Positions 23,167 through 33,667 of a stretch of 64,000 bases of DNA are shown here, in pieces. The stretch covers positions 297,132 through 361,131 of the forward strand of contig PYSS01000025.1 in assembly GCA_003049465.1 (NCBI GenBank), read 5' to 3'. Under the pieces are notes generated by a model, which saw only the letters and a program-made list of their open reading frames with translations, had not been told where the DNA came from and searched no databases. The number at the start of each line of letters is the position of its first letter. The stretch's first letter is position 1. Source of the DNA: Magnaporthiopsis rhizophila (Eukaryota; Ascomycota; Sordariomycetes; Magnaporthales; Magnaporthaceae). A program made the translations under genes and the position numbers.

Positions 23167-25803
23167 CGTTGTCAGGGTTGGGACGTTGGGCGATCAGGTT
23201 TTCCAAGCTGGGACTTTAGTCGAGAAGGCTGTTGACCGTGCCACGAGCGCATTCCGATGCCGCCGCGTGGAATGGTAATATAGGTATCCCATGATTGCAA
23301 GAACGACATCAAGGTGGGCGGGGCCGAAGTCATGTTGGTTCATGGCATAAGTCCCTGGCATGCACCTAGTGGGTGCCATCTGACGAATCAGACAAGACAT
23401 TTTGGCAGCAATTACATCCCTGTCTCATTTGGAGGCTGATTTCATGGGAGATTCCATGAACGAACAAACAACTAAGCGGCGCGTCGGTGAGCAAATTATG
23501 GCAAGTTCCAGAACACAATGGGTTCAGGACTGGCGATCCCATTACATGTGTACACGGGCGAATCCATTTCGGGAGTCTTTTAACTCCGGCGGGCATCGAC
23601 GCTAGGGCAGGCGCTGAGCGGTTGACTCCCATTGCCCTCTTTATTTTCTCCTCTCCCTACGTCTTGGGAGCTGGCACCACAACTACTTGGTGGAGAGTCG
23701 ATGGATACGCGAAACCTTCTTTGGCATTCCCGGGCGGCAGAGCACAGATGGATAGAACATCCGCCAAGGGTGAAGATGTCACAATGACTTACACAGACAT
23801 CGCTGCGTGGTGCCCTACTGGCATTCGCTAGATTTCGGCTTGTGGAAAGAGCAGCTGGGATGGGTGTCGTAAGGCCTTTGAGGAAGATCGCTTCAGCAGC
23901 ATGATGAGGCCTGGGCAGCCAAAGGAAAGGCTGCAGAGAAGGTCATTTTCGGCGAGCGATTCAAGGTGCCGACACACTTAGCCGCAAATGGTTGCCTGCG
24001 TTCGTCATAACGGTTGAGCCGCAAGCCCTCACTTACTGGCGTTGCAGTCCAAGAGCGAGATACGGCAGCTCGGTCAAAAAATCCGACATTCATCTAGCAT
24101 GTCGAAAATGCATTATTCAAGCATTTCTTTCCTCGGGAGGTTCCAAGGTACTTAGGTCAACCTAGACACCAGACGTTCAGCTCCCGTATACACGCTGGCT
24201 AGCCGGATTCACAAGTCCTGCACACAGCGCAGCGCTTTTCTTGCGCCCCTTGGCAACTGCGTCAAGCCGGAGGGGGCCAAATGTCGTTCCAGTGCGTTCA
24301 CGTTGGCTAGAAGACCATGCTCTCTTCAGCAAAGCCACGGCGGCCTTTCTTTACTGGGATCCTCAGCAACGCTGTCGTTTCCCTCGCTGTCTCGCGCATT
24401 GACGCGGGTGTCGGCAATTTCAGCCACCAAGGGTCAAGCGATCCAGGCCCTTTCAACTTGGACGATACGCCGGAAGTGTCTGACCCCAACGGCTCCCTCA
24501 ACGACCTGCCGACCGTGATGAGCAGCCCGCATAATTTGCGGCAGGGGAGTTGTTCCCTCCCTTGCGGCGCTGGCACTCGACGAGTCCGCGCGACAAGATG
24601 TACGCGCTGATGGAATTCCGGCCGGACCGGTCGCCGCAAACGCGAGCGCGGCCAGGAGCGCCGGCGCGTGCAACTACACACTTGCCGAACGCTGACTCAT
24701 CCCTGGATTGCCGTTCTGGGACGCCCGGTCCGAGGAGGCTATTGTAGAAAGTATGCGCGTACAGAAACCTGTGAAGATTGGATAACATTGAGTGATGTGC
24801 AGACCATGCGTGCGGGGATACCTGGACGAAGGGGTGCGCATTTCGGCGAGCCGGTGCCGGGCCGTGGACTGAGTGCCCTCCACGTTGGAGAGCCATGCTC
24901 TTAAGGCCCATGAAGCCGCTGGTGGAGTCCAGCCTCACTATAATCATAGCAATCCATATTCGTAGTGAAGGGTCGTCCTGGACTGAACCATTGTAATATT
25001 GCCGCGGGGCGGGGGCTGTGGATTGTTAGTAGAACCGGATTTCCTCTTATACCAGGCAAGGGCTGGGCGAATTGCACCATGGTCTGGACTTCAAAGTTGC
25101 CGCAGACGTCGTTGTCCACGGGATTACGCATTAAGGGACTTGGAGGTGCGGAGGGAAGAGCATGCCGAGGTTGGTCTTTATTTGGAAGATGGACAGGGAT
25201 ATCGTAAGAAAATGTGATGGCAACCAAAAAAAGAAAGAACAGATATATGGAGGAAATGAGGAACAAGAGTCTGAACAGACAAGGAATCATGGGTTCGGAA
25301 GTGAGGCCGAAGGTGAACGTCAGGGATGCCACTTGAGTGCTGGCGCGTGATGCCGTTGCCCGTGGCGCAAGGGTGTGCTGGCTCCACGATAATCGTTCCT
25401 CAGTAGGCATGCAAAAGGAAAGAGTTCTCGGTCAAAAACGCCGTGCCATAGGCCGGAGATGGGGTTTTATCGTGCTCCAGAATCAACGCCTGTCGCCCAC
25501 CTCCTCGAACAATTCGACGTCCTCTCCACAATGCCTGCTTCCCAACGGCCTCCTCGCGTTTCGACATCCTGTTCTCAACCGCCAACCTCCATTCCACGTG
25601 TACCTGATCACTTCACTTGGCTGCTGCTACCTAAGAAGCCTTTCTCGACACCACGCGTAGAGACAAGAATCCTGCCGCTTCAGAGTGGAACAGCAGTCGC
25701 TAAGGACTAGAGATACTCCCCAGTACATCTCGTGGTTCTCACGTAAACGCAAGCACCGGTGCCAACCCACCGTAGCCCGTCTTTCCTGTCCGCAAAGGAG
25801 ACC
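23167..25803. other. Gene-poor stretch with doubtful ORFs
   Basis: No gene I can support. The longest open frame is minus 25410-24901 (169 codons, ATG start), with a hydrophobic stretch near residues 41-68, but it has no domain and no conserved feature. Around 24430-24680 a signal-peptide-like minus-strand segment (HAPALLAALAFAATGPAG) lacks an ATG, and a Cys-containing segment follows in another frame; this could be a decayed secreted-protein gene, but I cannot show it. Confidence 0.4.
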
Positions 25804-26058
25804 TCAGAGTTCATCCTGCAGCCATTCAGGAACGATCCGAAGCCGCTCCCTGAGCCACGGAGGCAACATGTCGTCCCACACGTCCCGGTGCTCGTGCTGG
25901 AAGTAGCACAGACTGAAGAGGGTCCACCAGCCGATCTGAATAGTCGTCCAGAGCGGCGGCATGTAGGACCGGGCGCTTGCTGCGGCGAGGGCGGCTGTAT
26001 CCTGGAGAGCTGCGAGGGCGCAGTTCTAGGCGACGGCAAATGCTTCCCGGAGCGCCAT
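25804..26058 (-). pseudogene. Short ORF interrupted by one TAG
   Basis: From an ATG at 26058 the frame reads MALREAFAVA, meets TAG at 26028-26026, then continues open for 73 codons to a TGA at 25806-25804. After the stop the sequence is strongly protein-like: LAALQDTAALAAASARSY, PPLWTTIQIGWWTLFSLCYF, HEHRDVWDDMLPPWLRERL. The TAG could be a CAG changed by one C-to-T, or the stop could lie in the acceptor of an intron (gcctag). I do not recognise the family. It may be the 3' end of a longer lost gene, since upstream sequence in the same frame also stays open for about 30 codons. Confidence 0.4.
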
Positions 26059-26625
26059 TTCGGGGTCTCGTTGCGTCGTCTCCAAGTTGAGCTTGTTTTG
26101 GCGGTTGGGAGGGGGGAACGGCGAGCTAGGGGTGTCTGGAAAGAAGGACTAGAATGAGTTATGGCAGGCGTTTAGGGGCCACGGAAGGCTAGACAGAATG
26201 GAGGCGTATGCATGTAATATGAGAGCTTTCGGAGATGGGGCAAGGCTTCGGCCACAATCAACGTGTGGCTCTTGGAGGTTGCTTAGGATTTTGTGAGAAT
26301 TTAAACCTAAATCCGGGCACACCCAATCTGAATGGGTTGCGAGGCTCCCGTGCCCATGGACAGGTATGTAAAGAAACAGCAATAATATGCTGAGGATGGC
26401 TGGTTACCTAGGTGTAGATATGGAAGTTCGCGATGACAGATCACCGGAAGGAGATGTCCAACCGCAACTCTTGCTTCCAGCATTTATCCCGTCCCGATGC
26501 CCTCCCGCATGATGCAAAACGCATCGCTGCTCATTAATGCGCCTGTCTTACGCCCTCCGTCAAGTGCGCACGGTGCCTAGTGATCCATCAAGGAACCTTC
26601 AGGGCGTCCGTCGCATCCTCTAATT
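26059..26625. other. Intergenic
   Basis: Nothing recognised beyond possible upstream remnants of the interrupted ORF at 25804-26058. Confidence 0.4.
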
Positions 26626-26874
26626 TCACTTGCAGCGTGCAGAAACCTGGCAAAGGCCTTCGCAAACTGGTCCGAACGGCCAAGGACTGTCTTTGCAAGA
26701 CTGATGACACTTCTTCTCCGTACAGTCGTCCCTCTTGTTGTTAACGCCACCATAAAGCGGTTGAGTAGTCGACTATTCGCGCTCCCGGGACGGGATGCTC
26801 GGAGGAAGCCGTGGGAGCGGCGTTGGCACGGCGGCTGCGAGTGCCAAGAGGGCGAAAGAGGTCGGGAAGCGCAT
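26626..26874 (-). pseudogene. 6-cysteine secreted peptide gene, interrupted copy
   Basis: This is a diverged relative of the intact gene at 27806-28051, on the opposite strand. The ATG at 26874 sits in CACAACATGCGCTTC, almost identical to the other copy's start, and opens a signal peptide (MRFPTSFALLALAAA). The same frame meets TAG at 26778-26776. It then stays open through GGVNNKRDDC and a six-Cys domain to a TGA at 26628-26626. The cysteine spacing after the Lys-Arg is C-x4-C-x3-C-x10-C-x3-C-x5-C, matching the intact copy in its last four gaps. Either the gene is dead through one nonsense change, or a 57-bp GTGCCA..AATAG intron removes the stop; the donor would be weak. Confidence 0.6.
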
Positions 26875-27805
26875 GTTGTGGGATCTGCGTTGGGGCTGTC
26901 TGGAGTCTAGGTCGTCGGTGGTCTGGTAGGTGGAAGCTGTCCAAAGAATCCTATGAGCGACGGGTCCTCTTAGCCTCGAGGAAATGGTTTGGTCGACCTT
27001 TTTACACCAGAGTGAGCTGACCTGGAGCCTCGCAACCTGCTGTATCGCAAGGGAATTGATGGCTGTGCCAGTACAGGAACTCCTCGGATTTACCATCACA
27101 ACGGAGAAGACCCAAGAGTCCTATTATATCAATGGACTGGAAGGCGAGTGAATAGAGAGAAACAGTGGTTGCATCACTCAACAATGCTTTGCCATGGAAG
27201 CACCAATTCAAGTCCGGGATCTCACGCGAGGAGTAGCGGATTTGCCGGGCGGAAACGGAGAGCAGCCTGTGTGCTTGGAGCGCATGAGCACTCCACCGTC
27301 CGACTTGCATGCTTCCACATTGATATTCGGGTGATTCATTCTCTCCATCGCTTTCCTGCTGTCACGTCACAATCACTTCACCTTTGCTCGGAGACAGTAA
27401 CCATGAGCTGTAAGCCTGCTCTGGCCGTCAATCACGAGGTCCGCATGACTGTACAACAGACGGTATCTTGCAGTGATTCACCTGTCGTTGGATCGTTATA
27501 TACCTACCCCAGCGATAACCCGAGTCTTCTTTCTCGATAACATTCCCTGTCCAGCTCTCAAAACCTTTCATCCTCCTTCCCGCCCTGAGAAGTCACGCTA
27601 GGTTAGTCAGCCGGCTGCCTTCGTGGTTGTCACCTACATCGGATCGGTCCTGTCCTCGAAAGCAGAGAGCTAAATCATACCTACCTAGCCACCCAAGCAG
27701 CCGCTCCTCTGCAAGCACATCCTGCCGTCGACAGCAAGGAATAAAATACCAGACCCCTCCCTCGCGACGGCCACAGGCAAAAAAAAAAAAAAAAAAACCG
27801 ACAAC
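26875..27805. other. Region between the two divergent secreted-peptide genes
   Basis: No further gene. The two related genes face away from each other across this 0.93 kb. A TATA-like gttatatacc lies at 27495-27504, about 300 bp before the plus-strand ATG. An uninterrupted A19 tract (27779-27797) ends 8 bp before that ATG, so it lies in the 5' UTR. Confidence 0.55.
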
Positions 27806-28051
27806 ATGCGCTTCTCAACACCACTGGCTCTCCTGGCACTCGCCGCCACGGCCGCGGCCGCCCCTACATCCCACAAGCAATCCGACGCCGAAGCCCACGA
27901 GATGGACCGCCCCGCCGCGGCGCACGGCGGCCAGAAGAGGGACGCCGACTGTGGATGGCTGCGGGAGTCGTGTCTTAGCAGCTGCGAGGGCAAGCCTGAT
28001 TTCTGGAAATTCGTCTGCAGGGACCTGTGTAACACTTTTACCCCTTGCTGA
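27806..28051 (+). CDS. 6-cysteine secreted peptide with Kex2 site
   Basis: The single exon encodes 81 aa. Residues 1-20 are a signal peptide (MRFSTPLALLALAATAAAA). A polar pro-segment follows to residue 48 and ends in a Lys-Arg (GGQKR) that suits Kex2 processing. The released peptide would be about 34 residues with six cysteines, C-x6-C-x3-C-x10-C-x3-C-x5-C, the last Cys being the final residue. Two CxxxC pairs (CLSSC, CRDLC) separated by ten residues are the pattern of helical-hairpin (alpha-hairpinin-like) peptides; the outer cysteines would add a third bond. That fold is an inference. It is likely secreted; its target is unknown. A related interrupted gene lies 0.9 kb upstream on the other strand. 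Confidence 0.72.
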   Translation: MRFSTPLALLALAATAAAAPTSHKQSDAEAHEMDRPAAAHGGQKRDADCGWLRESCLSSCEGKPDFWKFVCRDLCNTFTPC

Positions 28052-28469
28052 TGGAATACTGGCGCATGGCTGGTGGTGGCGGCTCGGGGGATGGAGGGAT
28101 ATTGCGGTCTGCTGCCTGATGCGTAGGTATTACAATTCATCGCATTCGTTGGCTTGTCGCTTCAACGGAACAAACGCTGCGCTTTTAATTCATCTCTTTT
28201 CTGTTCTCGGGCTCATGACAGCAGTAGGGGACGAAGCAAGAATACAAAACGTCCTCTTCATTTTGCCCGAACGCAGTGCAGAAACGCGAGGGCAGGGGAT
28301 AACAAAGGCAGAAACGTGAGCAGTAAAGAATTTATGCGAGCGTGGACAGCTTCCAGTCTGTTGTTGAAGCATGGGTATATTCACAGGAAAAAAGCTCCTG
28401 CACAAGAGAAGCTATCGCCGCGATCTGTTTTTCCAGCTTGACGGCCAACTCGGCCCAAAAAAGAGGGAG

Positions 28470-28503
<34 letters not shown>

Positions 28504-28554
28504 NAAAAAAAAAAAAAAAAAAAAAAAAAAAGATACCCAGCCCCCGTTTATTAC
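28052..28554. other. Intergenic with long poly-A and an undetermined base
   Basis: No gene. It separates the peptide gene from the P450 stop codon and contains the poly-A tract listed separately. Confidence 0.55.
28470..28531. repeat. Poly-A tract interrupted by ccN
   Basis: About 31 A, then 'ccn', then about 27 A. The single N at 28504 is the only ambiguous base in the window, so the tract length and perhaps the local join are uncertain. It lies 24 bp beyond the P450 stop. Confidence 0.9.
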
Positions 28555-30319
28555 TTAGCGAGACACGGGGGTGAGATACACAGGGAGAGCAGGCTTGTCC
28601 CTGAGGACATAGCCCTTCTGGTCAAACCAGTCCTTGTCCTTGTCCACAAGCTCGAGGTCGAAGTTGTACAGGATGCGGGCGAGGATGAGGCGCATCTCAG
28701 AGTAGGCCAAGCTATTGGTAGGTAGGAGATCTGCAGTCAGCATTGCGTATGCCACATGCATGCGGTTGTGAAACACAAAGAAAAAGAGTGAGACAGGGGT
28801 ACAGGGGTGCCGGCTTACTTGCGCCCGATGCAGTTGCGGGGTCCGACTTGAAACGGCTGGACGGCGTCGAGGCGGTCGCGAGTGTTTTCTTCACGGTTGA
28901 GCCACCGCTCCGGCTTGAAGGCGAGGGGCTCGTCAAAGTTGCGGGAGTTCTCGTAGCAGGCCTGGTGCCAGACGGCGACGGTGGTGTTCTCGGGCACCTG
29001 GAAGCCGGCGATGGTGGCGCCGCCGGCGGGCACGGTGCGGGGCATGCCGAGGGCCACGGGCGGGTAGCGGCGGAGGGCCTCGTCGAGGCAGGCGAGCATG
29101 TAGGTCAGGGACGAGACGGACGTGAGCGTGATCTCACGCTCGTCCTTGTAGCTGCTCCGGACCTCGTCCACCAGCCGGGCGAGCTTGTCCGGGTGCGTGA
29201 GGAGCAGGTACACGACGCCCGACAGCAGCGTCGCCGTCGTCTCGGAGCCGGCGATCAGCAGCGTGCTGGCGTTGCTGCGGGTGTGCTCAAAGTCGAGGTT
29301 CTTGACGCGGATAAGCCCCTCGATCAGGTCCGGCCTTTCCATGCTCAGGTTCATGCGCCGCTTCAGCTTCTGCGACGTCTTGTCCAGGTGCGCCTCGCGC
29401 GACCGCGACAGTCCCAGCTTGAAGGTGGCCGCCACCAACCACTGGAGCCCGATATGCCTAAGCGCCTGTGTTTTTCCCAAGACTCGGGCCATGGCTGTTT
29501 TGTTTTTCCCTTCGTGTTAGTCGGTTGCATGGGAGGCAAGTCACAGACTCGGTCGCTTACAGTTCATGCTCTTGACCCATTCGTCCTCCTCAAAGTTCTC
29601 CAGGCAGCCCAGGGGCTCGCCGAATGCAAGGTCGGCAATGATGTCAAAAGTGGTGAAGTTGAAGATCTGCGACATATCCAGAGCCTTGGGCTTCCTGGTC
29701 TTCTCGTCATCGTATCCGCCCTCGTAGCAGCGCTCGTGCAGTCGCCGGATCAGGAGGTCGACGTAGCTACCGATGATCGGCCTTTTGATCGGTGGGGCGT
29801 CGACGTCAGTCAGCATGTTCCACACTCTGGACCAAGTTAGATATAGGTTACATACTCTTGAAGACGCATTGAGCGATCGCTGAATCCGTGGGCCAGGTGG
29901 CGGCGGAGAGCCTGGTGGTTCTCACGGGTCTCGTTTATTATGTTCTTCGCTACGCCTCTGGTGTCGTAGAACACGGGCGCCTTGCTCATCTCCTCGGCGC
30001 CTTTTAGATCGCCGGTGCGGTGGCCGTAGATGTCCCTCCAGGCCTCGGCGTCGATGAAGGACAGGTAGTTGGGGGTGATGCGCACGACGGGGCCGTACTT
30101 TTCGTGCATGGCTGAGACATCGTAGGCGACCCTGCCGCGGACGAGCTTTATGGCGTGGGGCACAGCCGAGGCGCGGTGCAGCAAGGGGCCGGGGAAGTGT
30201 CGGAGGGGATGGAAGAAGAGGTTGTAGACGATTTTGCCTACCACGAAAAGCGGCACGAGAGCAACAGCAAGCTTGACAAGGCTGCCCGCATGCAGGTCGG
30301 AATAGATGGTCGGCGCCAT
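28555..30319 (-). CDS. Cytochrome P450 monooxygenase
   Basis: Four exons (30319-29856, 29781-29561, 29494-28819, 28711-28555) give 505 aa, the usual length. An N-terminal membrane anchor (VKLAVALVPLFVVGKIVYNLF) leads into the FHPLRHFPGP hinge. The I-helix has AGSETTATLLSG, the K-helix EALRRYPP (ExxR), and the PERW region is present. The heme-binding loop is FQVGPRNCIGR, with the Cys ligand just before intron 3. FNFTTFDIIADLAFGEPLG is typical of the fungal P450 branch that includes trichothecene C-15 hydroxylases and many secondary-metabolism P450s, but the substrate cannot be assigned. No synthase gene lies nearby. All splice junctions keep frame and conserved motifs. Confidence 0.93.
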
Positions 30320-33300
30320 CTCGCCGATATGCGCAGTTGCGTCAAGTAAGAGGAGAGCAAGCTGGTAAAAGAGGGTATGAGAAGACGTCAACTGTTGAGG
30401 GCAATAGAAAATAAAAGCCAGACGGAGCGTCTGATAAAATGGCCTGTCTCCTGGAAGCTCAGTTATTTCAGTAGGCACAATATGTGTCCCCAGCTTATGC
30501 TTTATGGGATGGGACCCTGAAACGCCTCGACCTGGCTGTCACAGAAGCCGAGACGAAAAGTAGGGACTGGAGGATGATGCTCTTTATAGCTATTTTAAGG
30601 CGCCAGTCACGGGCTGCCAGCGCCCTGCCTCCGGGGTTCGAATGGCCCGTCACCCCGCGGCTGCAACGTCACCGATCTCTTCCAGTTTTCCTGATTCCAT
30701 TCTGCCGGCGAGTCGCCTTCATGCAGGTTGCTGTGGGGGTTACCCGGGCGGATTGGGAAAGCAGCCGGTGGAAGGCTGGGCTAGTGCGCTTCGAGTCCCG
30801 GTAGGGCGTCAGCGGGGTGGGCCAGGATGTCTGCCAATCGCAGCCACGCACACACGCCATGGGGGTGATCTCAATGCGTTACGTGCAAGGAGACCTGGTC
30901 AGGATTGAATTTATCTCTTGTTTCTTTCCGCGCCCTTAGTGCATAGCAGCAACAGTTACAACATTCATACAAAACCCGCAGATACAACATGCCTTAGCTA
31001 TCCAACAGCCAAGGAAGCAGTGGCACACCTCCTTATGCATGTGGCGCTTGAGCGGCTCAGCCAATGGTTTGCGGCACGGCAGACACAAAAACCAACTACC
31101 CCGGATTTGGTTGCTCTAACAGGTGCCATCGGCTTGCCGACCGGGGTTGGCTGTCTTGCGCCTCGGTGCTTCAGAGGAGCCGAATCCCAAATGGCGTTAA
31201 GTGATCGGCTGATCGACTAGCGCGTGAAAATGGGGTGTGCGGGCCAGGCCGGCTTAGTGTCTGTCCGGTGGGTGGTAAGCAATAGAAAGGCATAAAAAAA
31301 AACCACAAGAAAAAAAAAAAAAAAAAAAAAGAATCCCTTGTGGAAAACTCGGCCGAGTCATCGGGTAAGTGGACCAACCTAACACAGCGCTGCACCTCGC
31401 TTCGTCATTACATGAGGACAGTGCTAAACAAAAAAAAAAGAATCATCGGATTGCATTAAAAGTCCGAATCCCGACATACAATGCCTAGTACTAGGGCAAC
31501 GGCGTCTAAGTACGTATCAGCCCCCGTGCCATGTCTGGAGCTCGTGGCGAGCAAACGAATGCGAGGCAACAAAGAAAAGAACCGTAGCGCCGGATTCACA
31601 ATCCAATCCGATGACGCCGGTTTCTCACCCGGGGGCGTAACCTAAATGGCACTGCCGGCTCGACGGTGCCCCGCCACGCTGGCACATGTCCGATGCAAGT
31701 ATGTAGGCATTTACCTAGTAGGTGGCTCATGGTGGCTCATGGTGGCTCATGGTGGCTCAGGCCCACAGCTGTGTGACAGAGGGCGCGGAGCGACATGATG
31801 CTGGTGCCAACTGCCTCGCGTCACTTGCGGCGGTACTCGCTCGCGTGTCTTCGGAGGCTTAGGCCCGCAGTCGTTGTCGTGGCCCATAACGACCATCTCG
31901 GTATGCCTCGTCTCGCTGCCATTTGGTGGCGTGGGTCAACAAGGTTAGGCTCCGCGCCGACCAGAAAATCTTACTCTATTGCGCCAAGAATTTCATTGAT
32001 GTGAATACCCAGCACGGATCCACAGATGGAACGTGGAGGTTGGAGCTGACAGCTTGAGACATTGTATGATCTTTACTGTATATAGGAGCAACGGCCCGGG
32101 CGGGGAAATCAGGGAACGGGCGCTAGCCAGACTATCCGGAAGCTACACAGAAAACATGGCGGCCCTACCAGGCCTGTGTAGAGAGATGTACGGCCATCGG
32201 TGCCAGGCAACCGGATATTCCTGTTGAGCATCCGGCGCTCTTGCCGGTCCCGAGGGGTCCAAACCTCCATGACGTTTAGCCGGACGGCGGTGTTGACCGA
32301 TCGGTGTTATTAGCTATTTTCCGTTCCGTAATGCGAGGTTCGTTCGTCGACTGATGCGAGGGTAGGGTAATATCGAAAGACAAATACTTGTTGGTATCAC
32401 TGATGCCGGGGTGCGGCGTAGTAATATCGGTGGAATTTATTAGCCGCATTGGCGGTCGGAGGGTTTCGCGGCAACAATGCGGCCGAGTCCGGGTTGTAAT
32501 CAAGATTCGCAGTGTTTGATGACATTGCAGTGCTTGGTTACAGTAGGGAGCTCGTGGCAGGAAATGGGGTGAAAGTGGGAGGAGAAAGTCCGAGGAAAGA
32601 AGGAGGGGAAAGGAAAAGGAAGAGAGGAGAGGAAAGAATAGGAACGGGCAACAAAGAAACAATTACCGGGCAAAGAAAGGGGAAATAGAATCAACCTACT
32701 TGTCTCAACCTCCTCCATCCTACACGCCTACTATTCCGGGTAGGATCGGGCCCTTTTCTGCCTGAGAAGCTCACTGACGTGCGTCACGCTAGTTGAGAGA
32801 CGTAGGGAGGTGAACCTCCCCTCGACCATCAGGAGCCAAAACCACAGCAAGAACCACGGCCACAACCCAGACGACAGTTGTTTGGCAGAACGGCGGCGGT
32901 CTTCCTTCCCCGCGGTGTCCAGTCGTGTGCCGCAGCGTCCAACCTTGGTGAACCACATACAGCCCCTCGATGCGGGGTGGTGATGTAATACCAAATTCTT
33001 GGAAGCGAAGGAGATCCAAGGGCAAGGCCGTAGCGCACCCGACTCTAGCCCGCCGGTGCCAGTTGAACATGCTGTTGATGGGATTCGATCAGATCATCCT
33101 GCTCCCAGGTGTGCGAGGGGACGGCGGGCTTGGGGATCCTGGTGTTGTCGTCGAATGGGCACAGCGCCAGGGACCTTATGTGGACCAGATGCATGCTGGC
33201 TTTCTGCGTGGTTATCGACAAAGATAGATTGGCCTGGATCTCGTCGGGTCAAGTTCCGTGTAGCACTAAGGTCGCGTGAACAAGTTGATGATTATATCGG

Positions 33301-33667
33301 GCGGTGCTGTGGAACCTGTAGATGATCGTCGAGTAGCAGCGCTCATGTTGGCCTACCTTCATGCTTCATTCTTTCCATTCTCCTGGCGGCATATAGGGCG
33401 GAATCCAAAGCCAACCAGTTCGTTGGGAACGACCATCTGAACCCGCGAATCCATTCGGCACCGGCAGGAGGCACAGTATCACTGCACGGCGCCGGATGCA
33501 TCCAAACTGGCTGGGCACAGGTTAATTCCCTTTCATTGGACTTTCCCGATCTATATCGGGCTATTAAATCTAATCTGCTCTAGTTCTACGACTGCAGAGT
33601 CCATCTATCACACTACCGCAAAGAACATCGTTCTCCCAACCTATCCAGAGGACATTCTCCTGCGTCT
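30320..33667. other. Gene-free stretch
   Basis: No gene supported in 3.3 kb. It contains the P450 promoter (a TATAAAG-like element on the minus strand near 30583), an A-rich run at 31293-31331, a tandem 10-bp repeat (listed), and short ORFs without coding character. The 90-codon minus frame near 32790-33070 has a hydrophobic stretch but no conserved feature. Confidence 0.5.
31721..31760 (+). repeat. Four tandem 10-bp repeats
   Basis: GGTGGCTCAT occurs three times in a row and a fourth time as GGTGGCTCAG. Confidence 0.95.

Noticed and set aside
24317..24610. 97-codon plus-strand ORF with an ATG in fair context and two C-terminal cysteines
   Set aside because: The N-terminus is not a convincing signal peptide and there is no second line of evidence.
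24901..25410. 169-codon minus-strand ORF with a hydrophobic segment
   Set aside because: The hydrophobic part comes from a T-rich tract; there is no recognisable domain or paralogue.
27806..28051. CS-alpha-beta defensin for the 6-Cys peptide
   Set aside because: The C-terminal CxC of that fold is absent; both close pairs are CxxxC with ten residues between.
28555..30319. Secondary-metabolite cluster around the first P450
   Set aside because: No polyketide, peptide or terpene synthase, transporter or pathway regulator lies within 10 kb on either side.
31560..31650. Possible tRNA-like segment (ggattcacaatcc)
   Set aside because: No acceptor stem, D-arm or GGTTCRA box could be assembled on either strand.
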